From NCBI GenBank assembly GCA_027486895.1, contig JAIXOE010000046.1, positions 1-40,214 on the forward strand: a stretch of DNA of 40,214 nt, in the 5' to 3' direction. This document shows, in pieces, positions 8,475 to 18,600 of the stretch; position 1 is the first letter of the stretch, and each line of letters begins with the position of its first letter. The stretch comes from Sphingomonadales bacterium. GTDB lineage: Bacteria; Pseudomonadota; Alphaproteobacteria; Sphingomonadales; Sphingomonadaceae. Made by a program: the position numbers and the translations under genes. Below the pieces are notes generated by a model that ran no database searches, was not told where the DNA came from, and saw only the letters and a program-made list of their open reading frames with translations.

Positions 8475-11400
8475 TCAATGAAAGTCGCGGGACTTGGGTA
8501 AAATCCGCACGTCGCGTGGGTGGCTGCCGCGCGGGGCGTGTGGCCGCGCAAACTCGTCGATCTTCGGCTTCCCGACATTGGCCTGATGCGTTTCTGACAG
8601 CTGCGCTAGCTCATCGGTACGGTCGATAATATTGGTCGCCATCAGGTGCACCACGCCTTCCTTGCTGCGCTGGATTTCACCTTCGGCAATGATCAGCCGT
8701 GACGCCATCACCGCGCGTCGCTGCCGGTCGAACAACCGCGCCCACAACAAGATATTGGTGACGCCACTTTCGTCCTCAATTGTGATGAAAATCGCATTGC
8801 CTTTGCCAGGGCGCTGCCGGACCAGCACGACACCTGCCACCCGCACCTGCTTGCCGTTCTTGACCGCATTGGCCTCAACGCAACTCAGCACGCCCTCGCT
8901 TGCGAACATCCCGCGCAGGAACTGCATAGGGTGCCCCTTTAACGACAGCCGAGTCATCTGATAGTCCGCCGCGACATGTTCACTTAAAGGCATCACAGGC
9001 AGCATCGCATTGGCTTCCGCGCCAAGCTCGCGCGCGTTGGCCGCAGCGAACAACGGCAGTTCGTCCGAAGGCGTCCGCCGTGCTTCCCACGCGCCTTCTC
9101 GCCGGTCGAAGCCAAGCGATCGGACGGCGTCGGCGTCGGCCAATAAATGTATGGCCGGCGATGGCAAAGACGCACGGCGCGCCATATCCTCAATCGATGC
9201 AAAAGGCCGATGCAGGACAATGGCGTGCGCCCACACTTCGCGAAAGCCATCAATCTGCCGCATTCCCAGCCGCAGTGTGCTTTGCTCGATTGCGTTATCC
9301 CAACCGCTCGAATTGACATCTATCGGCCTGACCTCGACGCCATTTTCCTGTGCATCGCGGACGATCTGCGCTGGTGCGTAGAAACCCATGGGCTGCGAAT
9401 TGAGCAAGGCGGCCGCAAAAATCGCCGGATGATAATGTTTGATCCACGACGACACATAGACCAGCCGCGCAAAAGACAGCGCATGGCTTTCGGGAAAGCC
9501 ATAGGATCCGAAACCCTGAATCTGGCCAAAGCAGCGCTGGGCAAAATCACGCTCGTAGCCACGCCGCACCATGCCTTCGACCATCATTGTCTCGAAATGC
9601 TCCATCCCGCCGACGTTGCGAAAGGTCGCCATCGCCTTGCGCAAGCGGTTGGCATCGGCCTCGCTAAATTCGGCAGCGGTGATCGCTAGATTCATCGCCT
9701 GCTCCTGAAACAATGGCACACCCAAGGTTTTGCCCAGCACATTTTTCAGCTCGTCCTGTGGATATGGCGCGGCCGGCGACGGATATTCGACCTTCTCCTC
9801 CCCATTACGTCGCCGCAAATAGGGATGCACCATATCGCCCTGGATCGGGCCGGGTCGGACAATCGCGACTTGAATGGTGAGATCATATAGGCTGCGCGGT
9901 TTCATCCGCGGCAGCATGTTCATTTGCGCCCGGCTTTCGACCTGAAACACACCCAGGCTCTCGCCCCTGCACAACATGTCATAGACATTGGGATCGTCAG
10001 AATCGATGTCGACCTTCAGGTCATAATCGCCAATTCCCTGTTCGCGCATCATGTCATAGGCCTTGCGTATGCAGGTCAGCATACCAAGCGCCAGCACATC
10101 GACCTTCATCAGCCCCAATGCGTCGATATCGTCCTTGTCCCACTCAATGAAATTGCGGTCCTTCATCGCGCCATTGTGGATGGGCACGGTTTCATCCAGC
10201 CGGTTTTCTGTCAGGATAAACCCGCCGACATGCTGCGACAAATGCCGCGGAAATTTTAGCAATTGTTCGGACAGCGATTTCAATCGCGCGATTTCGGGAT
10301 TGTCGGGATCGAACCCTGCCTCCACCAACCGCCGCTCGTCGGGGCCACTGCCGAAACTGCCCCAGACGGTGCTGACCATGCGCGTTGTGACATCCTCGGT
10401 CAGCCCCAGGGCCTTACCAACCTCACGCACCGCGCTGCGCGGGCGGTAATGGATGATTGTCCCGGCAATCGCAGCCCGATGGCGGCCATAGCGTTGGTAG
10501 ACATATTGAATGACTTCCTCACGCCGCTCATGTTCGAAATCAACGTCGATATCGGGGGGCTCTTTTCGATCCGAAGATATGAAACGCGAGAATAAAAGCG
10601 TGTTTACAAGCGGGTCGACCGAGGTCACGCCGAGCAAAAAGCACACCGTCGAGTTTGCCGCCGATCCCCGCCCCTGACACAATATCGGCGGGCTTTGGTC
10701 GCGCGCGAATTTGACGAGATCGTGGACGGTGAGGAAATAATAGGCAAATTGCTCGCCCCGGATAAACGCAAGTTCGGTTGTAATGGACTTGCGGATTTTC
10801 TCCGGAAGTTCCGTCCCATAGCGTTCACGCGCTGCTTCCCACACCAGATGCGCCAGCCAGTCGTCAGGCGTCCAGCCGTCGGGCACCGGTTCGTGCGGAT
10901 ATTCATATTTCAACTGTTCAAGATCGAAGCTGATCCGTGCGGCAAAGCCTTCTGTTTCCACCAAGGCTTCGGGGCAGGCATGGAACAGCCGCTCCATTTC
11001 ATCCGCCGATTTGATATAGCGCTCGGCATTGGCCTTCAAGGCAAAGCCTGCTTTCTGGATGGTCGTACCCATGCGAATGCAGGTGACAATATCGTGGAGC
11101 GGGCGCTGATCGCGGGTTGCATATAGCGGATCGTTCGTCGCGAGCAGGGGCACGCCTAAGTCTTGCGTAACCGTGCGGTAGTGGGCCAATTGTCTTTTGT
11201 CCTTACCCTGATGATGCGTCGATATGCCAAGCCAGACATTGGCCGCATGCACAGAAGTTAGGCGGCGAAGCGCACTCTCCCAATCCTGCGGTGCGGTAGA
11301 CACCAGCTTCAGATGGGATGTTGTAGCTGCGGGCTTAGGACTTTCCTTAAACTGATAGAAAGGCGGGTTTTTGTGCACCTCCTCTGCATCAGCGGTTGAA

Positions 11401-11870
11401 TATGGCAGGACCACCAACAGCAGGTCACCGAGATGGTCGAGCAGATCGTCGAACTTCAATATGCAGCTACCTTTGGTGGCACGCATATTGCCGACGGTCA
11501 GCAACCGCGTGAGATTGCCCCACCCCTGCCGCGTTGCGGGGTAAGCAATGATGTCCGGCGCACCATCCGAAAACACCAGCCGCGCCCCGGCCAGAAAACG
11601 GATATGCGTTTCGCAAGCGGCGTCTTCGGCTGCGGTCAGTCTTTCTGGTTCGCCTGCGTCACGTTTTGCTGTCAGCAAGACACTGCGGGCGTCGTCGGGC
11701 GCATCACGCAGTGCCTTCCATGCACGCACGACACCCGAAACGCTATTGCGATCCGCGATGCCAATGGCGGTCAGCCCAAGCCGGATTCCCTCTGCCACAT
11801 AATCAGATGGCGGGGATGCGCCGCGCAGGAACGAATAGCTAGTGGTGCAGGCAAGCTCTGCATAGCTCAT
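8475..11870 (-). CDS. dnaE2: Error-prone DNA polymerase III alpha subunit DnaE2 (ImuC)
   Basis: A 1131-residue C-family polymerase. The N-terminal PHP domain begins YAELACTTSYSFLRGAS and lacks the HxH metal pair of proofreading PHP domains, as is usual in DnaE2. The catalytic PDIDVDF motif is at 439-445. The finger/thumb region and a C-terminal OB fold (VRVAGVVLVRQRPGKG...FITIEDESG) follow. DnaE2 performs translesion synthesis with ImuA and ImuB after DNA damage. Its ATG overlaps the imuB stop (ATGA, 11867-11870). The downstream helix-hairpin-helix region is intact and the length is typical. The operon is SOS-regulated through the box upstream of imuA. Confidence 0.95.
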   Translation of the reverse strand: MSYAELACTTSYSFLRGASPPSDYVAEGIRLGLTAIGIADRNSVSGVVRAWKALRDAPDDARSVLLTAKRDAGEPERLTAAEDAACETHIRFLAGARLVFSDGAPDIIAYPATRQGWGNLTRLLTVGNMRATKGSCILKFDDLLDHLGDLLLVVLPYSTADAEEVHKNPPFYQFKESPKPAATTSHLKLVSTAPQDWESALRRLTSVHAANVWLGISTHHQGKDKRQLAHYRTVTQDLGVPLLATNDPLYATRDQRPLHDIVTCIRMGTTIQKAGFALKANAERYIKSADEMERLFHACPEALVETEGFAARISFDLEQLKYEYPHEPVPDGWTPDDWLAHLVWEAARERYGTELPEKIRKSITTELAFIRGEQFAYYFLTVHDLVKFARDQSPPILCQGRGSAANSTVCFLLGVTSVDPLVNTLLFSRFISSDRKEPPDIDVDFEHERREEVIQYVYQRYGRHRAAIAGTIIHYRPRSAVREVGKALGLTEDVTTRMVSTVWGSFGSGPDERRLVEAGFDPDNPEIARLKSLSEQLLKFPRHLSQHVGGFILTENRLDETVPIHNGAMKDRNFIEWDKDDIDALGLMKVDVLALGMLTCIRKAYDMMREQGIGDYDLKVDIDSDDPNVYDMLCRGESLGVFQVESRAQMNMLPRMKPRSLYDLTIQVAIVRPGPIQGDMVHPYLRRRNGEEKVEYPSPAAPYPQDELKNVLGKTLGVPLFQEQAMNLAITAAEFSEADANRLRKAMATFRNVGGMEHFETMMVEGMVRRGYERDFAQRCFGQIQGFGSYGFPESHALSFARLVYVSSWIKHYHPAIFAAALLNSQPMGFYAPAQIVRDAQENGVEVRPIDVNSSGWDNAIEQSTLRLGMRQIDGFREVWAHAIVLHRPFASIEDMARRASLPSPAIHLLADADAVRSLGFDRREGAWEARRTPSDELPLFAAANARELGAEANAMLPVMPLSEHVAADYQMTRLSLKGHPMQFLRGMFASEGVLSCVEANAVKNGKQVRVAGVVLVRQRPGKGNAIFITIEDESGVTNILLWARLFDRQRRAVMASRLIIAEGEIQRSKEGVVHLMATNIIDRTDELAQLSETHQANVGKPKIDEFARPHAPRGSHPRDVRILPKSRDFH

Positions 11871-13399
11871 GCGAAGATGCCGTGCAGATACCAGAGTGGC
11901 CGTTCGGTTTCATCATATAGCCCGCGCCGGAACAGCCAGAAGCGGCGACCTTCATTGTCCTCGACGCGGTAATAATCCCGTGTCAGGCCGCCATTGCCCG
12001 GCTCGTACCCGCGCGCATGCCGCCACCATTCGGGGCTTATACGTTCAGGCCCTTCGACCCGGGCAACGCGGTGCACTTGGCGCCGCCAGCGAAAGCTGCG
12101 CGGTTCGCCTTCGGGAAATCCGGCGGTGACCTCGACCGGCTGCGGCGTTTCGAACAGACGGAAAGGACGCATTGCCGGTTCGCCAGGTTCAGGCTTTGGC
12201 CAGTCGGCCTTAGGCGCGCCCGCCTGTGCCGCGCGTTCAAGCACAGCCCGTTCGGGAATATGGCTTTGCCGCGCGTGGAATTGCCGCACGCGCTGTGCCC
12301 CCAACCGAACGCTTAACCGGTCGATAAGCGCGGCGGTTGCAGCATCTGTATCAACCTTTGTTTCAAGCCCGACTTGCACATTTTCCAGCACTTCGGCGTG
12401 CGGCACCTCCAGCCGGATAAGATCATAACCAAAGCCGGGATCGAGCGGGTCGGCGAGTGCGTCAATGCGCTCTCGTATCAAGCGCATGAGCAAGACCGCA
12501 TCCCGCGTCGGCGTACCGGTATCGACGGCCAGCCGCGCGACATGACCGTCGCTGCGAAACAGGCTGATCTCAAATCGCCGCCCGCCTTGTCCGCGCTCCT
12601 GTAACTGCAGTGCCGCGCCCCCTGCCAGCATCTCGATGGTTGCCAGCACATCATTGGTCCGTGAAATCGGCTCGGCGAAATTCTGCGCGGTTTGAATGAT
12701 GGGTGGGCTACGGCGCGGGATGATGCGCGGGTCTTCCTCTTCAAGGAGGCGCGCCAGCCGCATCACAACTGTCTTGCCGAAGCGTGCTGCCAGCGGCTTA
12801 CGCGGGCGGATAGCCAGATCGCCAATGCTTCTAAGGCCGGCCCGACGCAGCGCCTTGTGCACCTTGTCACCGCCATCCAGCGCCTCGACCGGCAGGGCGG
12901 AAATCGTGCGTGCCGCAAATCTTGCTTTGGCCTGCGCGCTGTCCGGGGTGGCACCCAAGGCGACACGGGACGTAAGGCCATGACGCTGCAGCCGCGCCTG
13001 CATATCCTGCGCCAGTCGGACCTCATCGCCGAACAGATGTTCGCATCCGGTAATGTCGAGCAGTAGTCCCTGCGGCGGGTCTAACATACAGGCGGGCGTA
13101 TAACGTTCGCAACCATCGGCCAGCCAGCCAAGCAGTTTAAGATCGGCCGCAGGATCATGGTCGAACACCGCAAGTTCGGGCACACGCGCCCGCGCATCGG
13201 CGAGCGCTGTTCCCGGCGTCAAGCCAAGCGCAAGCGCCGCTGGGTCACACGCGACCAGCCGCATCGCGCCGCGTTCTTTTTCCACCAGCGCAAAAGGCGT
13301 ATCAGGCGCGCTGCCGCGATGCCGGATCAGCCTCTCCGCCGGTAACAATGGCAGAAAGACCGCCAGATAGCGGCGCGTCGTAAAAGCTTCGTGTTGCAT
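11867..13399 (-). CDS. imuB: ImuB, catalytically inactive Y-family polymerase-like protein
   Basis: A 510-residue Y-family-like protein of the ImuB group. It opens with TRRYLAVFLPLLPAERLIR, where true Y polymerases carry the catalytic Asp after the first strand. Palm and little-finger-like domains follow, then a long C-terminal region ending in RRFWLFRRGLYDE...WYLHGIFA. ImuB links DnaE2 to the sliding clamp during SOS mutagenesis. The start at 13399 is required because RRYLAVFLP is the conserved first strand, so the gene overlaps imuA by 98 nt in another frame. It is coupled to dnaE2 through an ATGA overlap. Confidence 0.93.
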   Translation of the reverse strand: MQHEAFTTRRYLAVFLPLLPAERLIRHRGSAPDTPFALVEKERGAMRLVACDPAALALGLTPGTALADARARVPELAVFDHDPAADLKLLGWLADGCERYTPACMLDPPQGLLLDITGCEHLFGDEVRLAQDMQARLQRHGLTSRVALGATPDSAQAKARFAARTISALPVEALDGGDKVHKALRRAGLRSIGDLAIRPRKPLAARFGKTVVMRLARLLEEEDPRIIPRRSPPIIQTAQNFAEPISRTNDVLATIEMLAGGAALQLQERGQGGRRFEISLFRSDGHVARLAVDTGTPTRDAVLLMRLIRERIDALADPLDPGFGYDLIRLEVPHAEVLENVQVGLETKVDTDAATAALIDRLSVRLGAQRVRQFHARQSHIPERAVLERAAQAGAPKADWPKPEPGEPAMRPFRLFETPQPVEVTAGFPEGEPRSFRWRRQVHRVARVEGPERISPEWWRHARGYEPGNGGLTRDYYRVEDNEGRRFWLFRRGLYDETERPLWYLHGIFA

Positions 13400-14087
13400 G
13401 ATCCCAAGTCACTTTCGCCGCAAAGGGCGCGGTGCCGCCACGATGGCGCAGCAGGCTGATGTCGAATGTTGCAAAACCCGGCGCATTACCGGGCAAAGGA
13501 ACCGATGGCGCTGACTTCACTTGCCAACGGGTGGACGCCGCGCTTGGCATCGGTACGGCATCACCACGCACCAGCAACGCCAGCACCCCGGCTTCCGCCG
13601 CCGCCAGCGCCAGTCGCCGCGTTGATGTTAAATCGATAAGCCGTGCATTGCCCTGGGCTTCCAATATGACTGCCGCGGCTGCTTTTGACCGAATGCCATC
13701 GGCCGCCGCTCGCAAGGCGTCGCGCAAATCAGCAACCTGAACCAGTAATATTTTCGACGGGTCACCGCCCATCGCAGACAATCCATGCGGATAAAGACGC
13801 CCGGATGCCTGTCTTTCCTTGTCACTTGTTATCCAGAATATGCCCGCATCGCTTTCGGGCAATCGCCATGCAAGCAATAAAGCAAAAGCGACTGCAGCAT
13901 GGCTGTCCACCTTGGTCGGACCAAAAAATTCATGAAGCCCGTGCCGCGCGATGCCGCCGCGCAAGCGGGTATCGACATTGGGTGCGCCAATGGGCAATAA
14001 TGATGACTGGCCATCCGGCTGATATTGTTTCCACGTCCCTTGTCCGGACGGAAAGACAGTGCCTAAAGGATTATGCCTTATGTTCAT
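13302..14087 (-). CDS. imuA: ImuA, RecA-like SOS mutagenesis protein
   Basis: A 261-residue protein of the ImuA/SulA-like group, with a RecA-related core: LRGGIARHGLHEFFGP in place of a full Walker A, then ALLLAWRLPESDAGIFWITSD and KILLVQVADLRDALRAAADGI. It works with ImuB and DnaE2 in damage-induced mutagenesis. The only ATG is at 14087, but the LexA site covers it, so the true start may be the TTG at 13997 (residue 31) or the mRNA may be leaderless. The last 32 codons overlap the start of imuB. Residues 1-30 look unstructured, which fits either choice. Confidence 0.88.
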   Translation of the reverse strand: MNIRHNPLGTVFPSGQGTWKQYQPDGQSSLLPIGAPNVDTRLRGGIARHGLHEFFGPTKVDSHAAVAFALLLAWRLPESDAGIFWITSDKERQASGRLYPHGLSAMGGDPSKILLVQVADLRDALRAAADGIRSKAAAAVILEAQGNARLIDLTSTRRLALAAAEAGVLALLVRGDAVPMPSAASTRWQVKSAPSVPLPGNAPGFATFDISLLRHRGGTAPFAAKVTWDHATRSFYDAPLSGGLSAIVTGGEADPASRQRA

Positions 14088-14096
14088 GTTTTGTTC
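14082..14096 (-). promoter_or_regulatory. LexA/SOS box of the imuA-imuB-dnaE2 operon
   Basis: An exact alphaproteobacterial SOS direct repeat: GTTC-N7-GTTC on the plus strand at 14082-14085 and 14093-14096, which is GAAC-N7-GAAC reading toward imuA. It overlaps the first codons of the longest imuA frame. Known LexA targets in alphaproteobacteria include this cassette. Regulation by LexA is inference from motif and context. Confidence 0.85.
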
Positions 14097-14178
14097 TATA
14101 TCTGATTTTTCACGAATGTGGAGTCAGCTTTTGCCCTAATTTGGTTTAGCCGAGTTATACACGCGCAATGGAGGGTCT

Positions 14179-15642
14179 ATGGACACGGATGTATCGGAAA
14201 CTGCCAGTATTTGGCGTCATGTAAAAGCAAGCCGTGCCCACCCTGTTATAGATGCCGCCCCTTATTTTGAAATCATCCAAGCCGCGATGATGAACGCAAA
14301 ACATCGAATCATGCTCATCGGATGGGATTTCGACACCCGAATCGATCTGAGTCGCAGCCGTCGCAAAAAAGGCGACCCGCCAAAGCGGCTGGGCGATTTT
14401 ATTCTGTGGCTCGCCGACCGGACTCCCGGCCTCGAAATCAAACTGCTCAAATGGAATTTCGGCGCTCTCAAAATGATTGGCCGCGGCTCGACTATGGTCG
14501 ATGTCGCCAAATGGGCCCTGCACAAGCAAATCCAGTTCAAGCTGGATGGCGCGCACCCCATCGGATGCAGCCATCATCAGAAAATCGTGATCATTGACGA
14601 CAAAATGGCGGCCTGTGGCGGGATTGATATGACCGCCGATCGCTGGGACACACCAGACCATGTCGACCATGACCCCAAACGCAGGCGTCCCAATGGCAAA
14701 TTATACGGGCCATGGCACGACACCACGATGTTGGTCGAGGGCGAGGCCGCGGCAGCGCTTGCAGAACTCAGCCGCGCCCGTTGGATGTTGGCTGGGGGGG
14801 ATCCGCTTGAGCCCTGCCCTGCAGACGCCCCTTCCCCATGGCCCGAATTTTTACAGTCTGAATATCAGTTTGTGGAAATGGGCATCTCGCGCACCCGTGC
14901 TGCTTACAAGGATGTGGGCGAAATACGCGAAATCCAGCAATTGTTTCTGGAGCAAATTGCGCGTGCGAAGCATTTTATCTATGCCGAAAACCAATATTTC
15001 GCGTCGCCCAAAATAGCAGACGCAATTGCACACCGCATGGCGGAGGATAATCCACCAGAAATCATCATCGTCAATCCGGCGACCGCCGATGGCTGGCTGG
15101 AACAAAAGGCCATGGACAGCGCACGCGTTCAGTTGGTCCGCGCTATCGGCAAGCATGACAAAAAGAACCGCTTCTCGATCTACATTCCGCATACAAAAAT
15201 GGGCGAACCCATTTATGTTCACGCCAAGCTGTTGATTGTTGACGACGAAATCTTGCGCATTGGCTCAGCCAATATGAACAACCGCTCGCTTGGCCTTGAT
15301 AGCGAATGCGATATCTTCATCGACGCAAAACGTCCGGGCAATGAAAGCGCAGCTTCTGGAATTCAGTCGATGCGCGCAACCTTGTTGGCCGAACATTGCG
15401 GCCTTTCGGTTGAAAAAGTAACTGAGCTTTTGAGTAGCGGCACGCAGATGCGGCACATCATTGAAGATGTGCCGGGCAGTGGCCGAACACTCCGCCGTTT
15501 CGAACTGCCCGAGCTCACCGAGGCAGAAAAGGTGCTGGCGGAAAACGCCGTGCTTGACCCTGAAAGCCCCGATGAGATGTTTGAACCTTTTGCCAGCCCG
15601 GGCCTATTTGCCCGGGCCAGAAAATTGCGTTCACCAGGCTAA
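14179..15642 (+). CDS. Phospholipase D family protein (cardiolipin synthase-like)
   Basis: A 487-residue protein with two HKD motifs, HxKxxxxD at His133/Lys135/Asp140 (SHHQKIVIIDD) and at His348/Lys350/Asp355 (VHAKLLIVDD), each followed by a G-S/G-N type segment (GSANMNNRSLG in the second). This is the catalytic pair of the PLD superfamily. There is no N-terminal membrane helix, unlike ClsA, so it may be a ClsB-like synthase or a phospholipase. GGAGGGT precedes the ATG. It diverges from imuA and ends 2 nt before the convergent amidohydrolase gene. Confidence 0.9.
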   Translation: MDTDVSETASIWRHVKASRAHPVIDAAPYFEIIQAAMMNAKHRIMLIGWDFDTRIDLSRSRRKKGDPPKRLGDFILWLADRTPGLEIKLLKWNFGALKMIGRGSTMVDVAKWALHKQIQFKLDGAHPIGCSHHQKIVIIDDKMAACGGIDMTADRWDTPDHVDHDPKRRRPNGKLYGPWHDTTMLVEGEAAAALAELSRARWMLAGGDPLEPCPADAPSPWPEFLQSEYQFVEMGISRTRAAYKDVGEIREIQQLFLEQIARAKHFIYAENQYFASPKIADAIAHRMAEDNPPEIIIVNPATADGWLEQKAMDSARVQLVRAIGKHDKKNRFSIYIPHTKMGEPIYVHAKLLIVDDEILRIGSANMNNRSLGLDSECDIFIDAKRPGNESAASGIQSMRATLLAEHCGLSVEKVTELLSSGTQMRHIIEDVPGSGRTLRRFELPELTEAEKVLAENAVLDPESPDEMFEPFASPGLFARARKLRSPG

Positions 15643-15644
15643 AC

Positions 15645-18600
15645 TCATTCCCAATAATAAGGCATGCGTTTGCGTGTGCCGGTAACTTCTTCATTCAAGG
15701 TTGCGGCATCATATAAACGCCCGCCAATCATGACCTTCGCCACCTTATCCGAATTGCGGATGTCGACACTTGGGTCAGCATCCAGAACGACAAGGTCGGC
15801 CAATTTGCCGGCAGCGATGGAGCCAACATCCTTGTCATAACCAAGCGAACGGGCTGACTCGATGGTGCCTGCGGCCAATGCCTCGATGGGCGACATGCCA
15901 CCACGCACGAATGACCACAGTTCCCAGTGCGCTGCGATGCCGGCTTCCTGACCATGCGCACCAATCGACACAGGCACGCCCAGCTTGGCAAGCTTGTGGG
16001 CCTCACGCGCGCTGTTGTCGTCGACATAGTCTTCCTCAGGCGCGATTTCACGACGCGCATTGTTGGCCGCAAGCTCGGTCGGCGGATAATGCTTGGCCAT
16101 CAACGGATGACGGAACACATCGGTATGTGCACGCCAATAGGGATCACCAGCGGGGCCGCCATAGGTCACAACAAGAGTCGGAGTATAACCAACCTTCGAT
16201 TTTGAAAAGAACTGCAGCACGTCATCATAGAAGATGTCGAGCGGGACATTGTGCTCAACTGTGGTGTTGCCATCCGCAATCAGGTTCATGTCCATGCCGA
16301 ACAGCGAACCGCCTTCAGCGACCGAACGCATATTTTCCTGAAGCGCAGCAGCAACAACTTGCTGACGCTGTTCACGGCGCGGCTGGTTGTAGTTCTTGAC
16401 GCTGTGCGCTCCTTGCGCCTTCAACCGCCGGACATGCGCGAGAGCATCATCGAGGCCATTGATTTCGGCATACACATCAGCGGCTTTTGCGCCGTACACA
16501 ATCTCGCCAGTGGAGAAAGAACGTGGCCCAATGATCAGGCCAGCCCGCTGCATTTCAAGCGCCGGGAAAACCGTCGCCGCACTGCTCGATGGATCATGCC
16601 GCGTGGTGATGCCCATCGCCAGATTGAGCATATTCACCCAATTTTGCTGCGGCGTCATTTCATCGACGCCATGTGGACCATGGGCGTGCGCGTCAACCAA
16701 GCCGGGGATGATGGTCTTGCCGGTCACATCGACCGTTTTGGCACCCGCTGGTATCGCAAGTTCACCCGCTTTGCCAACCGCCTTGATCCGGTCATTTTCG
16801 ACCAGAACGACCGCATTGTCGATGATCCCGCCATTTTTGTCAGTCATGGTAACAACGCGCGCGCCGGTGAAGGCGACGACGCCAGTTGGTCGGTCTGACT
16901 TCATCGTCATCGAAAGCGAAATGCCGTCTGTGGGTGGCGCGAATTTGACCGGCTTGGCGTCTTTCGCAAGTGGGCCATTAGGGTAAAATGCGTTGGTCTG
17001 CGCAGTATACAGCGTCGGCCCAAGCGCCCAATGCAATGCATCGCCATTGCGGCTCCAATGCATATAATCAGCACCGCCCTTGCTGACCTTCACCACGGGA
17101 AGCGCGCTGCCCGACGACGACGCGGTTACTTCCTGCGTGCCCGGCATCAGTGGCATCACAAAGGCTTCATAGTTCTGACGGAAAGCAAAGTTGTTCCCGT
17201 CTGGCGACACTTCATAAATGGTCGTCAGCTCGCCGCTTGCATGATTGCGCTTGGCTTCGCCGTTCAAATCCACACTCACCAGCAAGCGCTTATTGGCGCC
17301 CGATTCAGTATAGAAAATCCGGTCATTGCTGGCGGCAAAATGCGGCGTGGTTCCACTTGAGGTAACGCGGACAGTATTTGCGCCTGTCGTAGCTATCCGG
17401 TAAATCCCCGGCTGGTCGGAACGCGAAGGCGAAGTCAGGCCGCCGCCCTCCTGCTTTTCAAACACAATCGTCTTGCCGTCTGGCGAGAAACGCGGACGCG
17501 CATAATGGCCAGGTTGCGCCGTCACGTTTTTGGCCATGCCGCCCGATGCACCAACAGTCTGGATATGGCCCAGCCCCTTGTCGGTCCAGTTGACAAATGC
17601 GATGGTCTTCCCGTCGCGCGACCATGTCGGATATGCTTCCATCGCGGCGTCAGATGACGTCAGGCGACGCGCTGCGCCCCCTGCTGCAGGCTTGAGCCAC
17701 AATTTACCCATCGTTTCGAACAAGACAGTCCGGCCATCGGGCGAGGTAACCACACCGCGCGGCATGTGCGTCTGGAACTCGGCCGGCGCGACTTCAATCG
17801 GCGGGCGTGGCGGGTCAATGACATCGCGTGTGTCGGAGATGCGGAATGGGATTTCGCTCGATGCGCCGCTCGGCCAATCGACCTTGCGCATCTTGCCGCC
17901 AGCCCAGAAGTAAATGGTCTTGCTGTCGCGCGACCAATCCATGTTCGGATAGACGCCAGTCACGGCCCAGGTTTCCTGCACATCCTGATCAAGCGCATCG
18001 TAAATCTTGCGCTCTTCGCCGGTGTCCAAATCTTTCACATATAGTTTTGACTTGGTCCGTTCGCGGCGAACGAAGGCGATTTTCTTCCCATCGGGTGATG
18101 GCGTTGGGCGCACCGATCCACCGACACCGGAAACAGCGGTTTCGGTTTTGCCGGTTTCGATCTCATAGCTTTCAATGTCGAAAAGCTGGCCGTTGGAATC
18201 CTGCGCATATTGGAAGATTGGTCCGGGTGTGATGTTGCGCGTGTAGTAGATATGCTTGCCATCAGGCGCGAAGATCGGTTCGCCCAATTCCTTCTGATGT
18301 TGCTCATTGGGCTTCTTGACCAACTGAACGCCTGCACCGCCCGACACATGGTAGAGCCAGACTTCACCGGTGCCCAGTGAACGGCCCGTGGTGAAATGCT
18401 TCTTGGCAGCGATGAAGCGGCCATCGGGGCTCCAGCTTGGCTGATTGAGCAAGCGGAAATCCTCTTTGCTCATCTGCCGTTTGTCGGAACCGTCGCGGTT
18501 CATGATCCAGATATTGTCGCCGCCCCCACGATCAGAGGTAAAGGCAATGCGGGTTCCATCTGGGGAAAAGCGCGGCTGGGTTTCGAAGGGCAAGCCTTCG

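Noticed and set aside
15596-15618. GCCCGGGC inverted repeat near the end of the phospholipase D gene
   Set aside because: It lies inside codons (PGLFARA) and has no T run on either side, so it is not a supported terminator.
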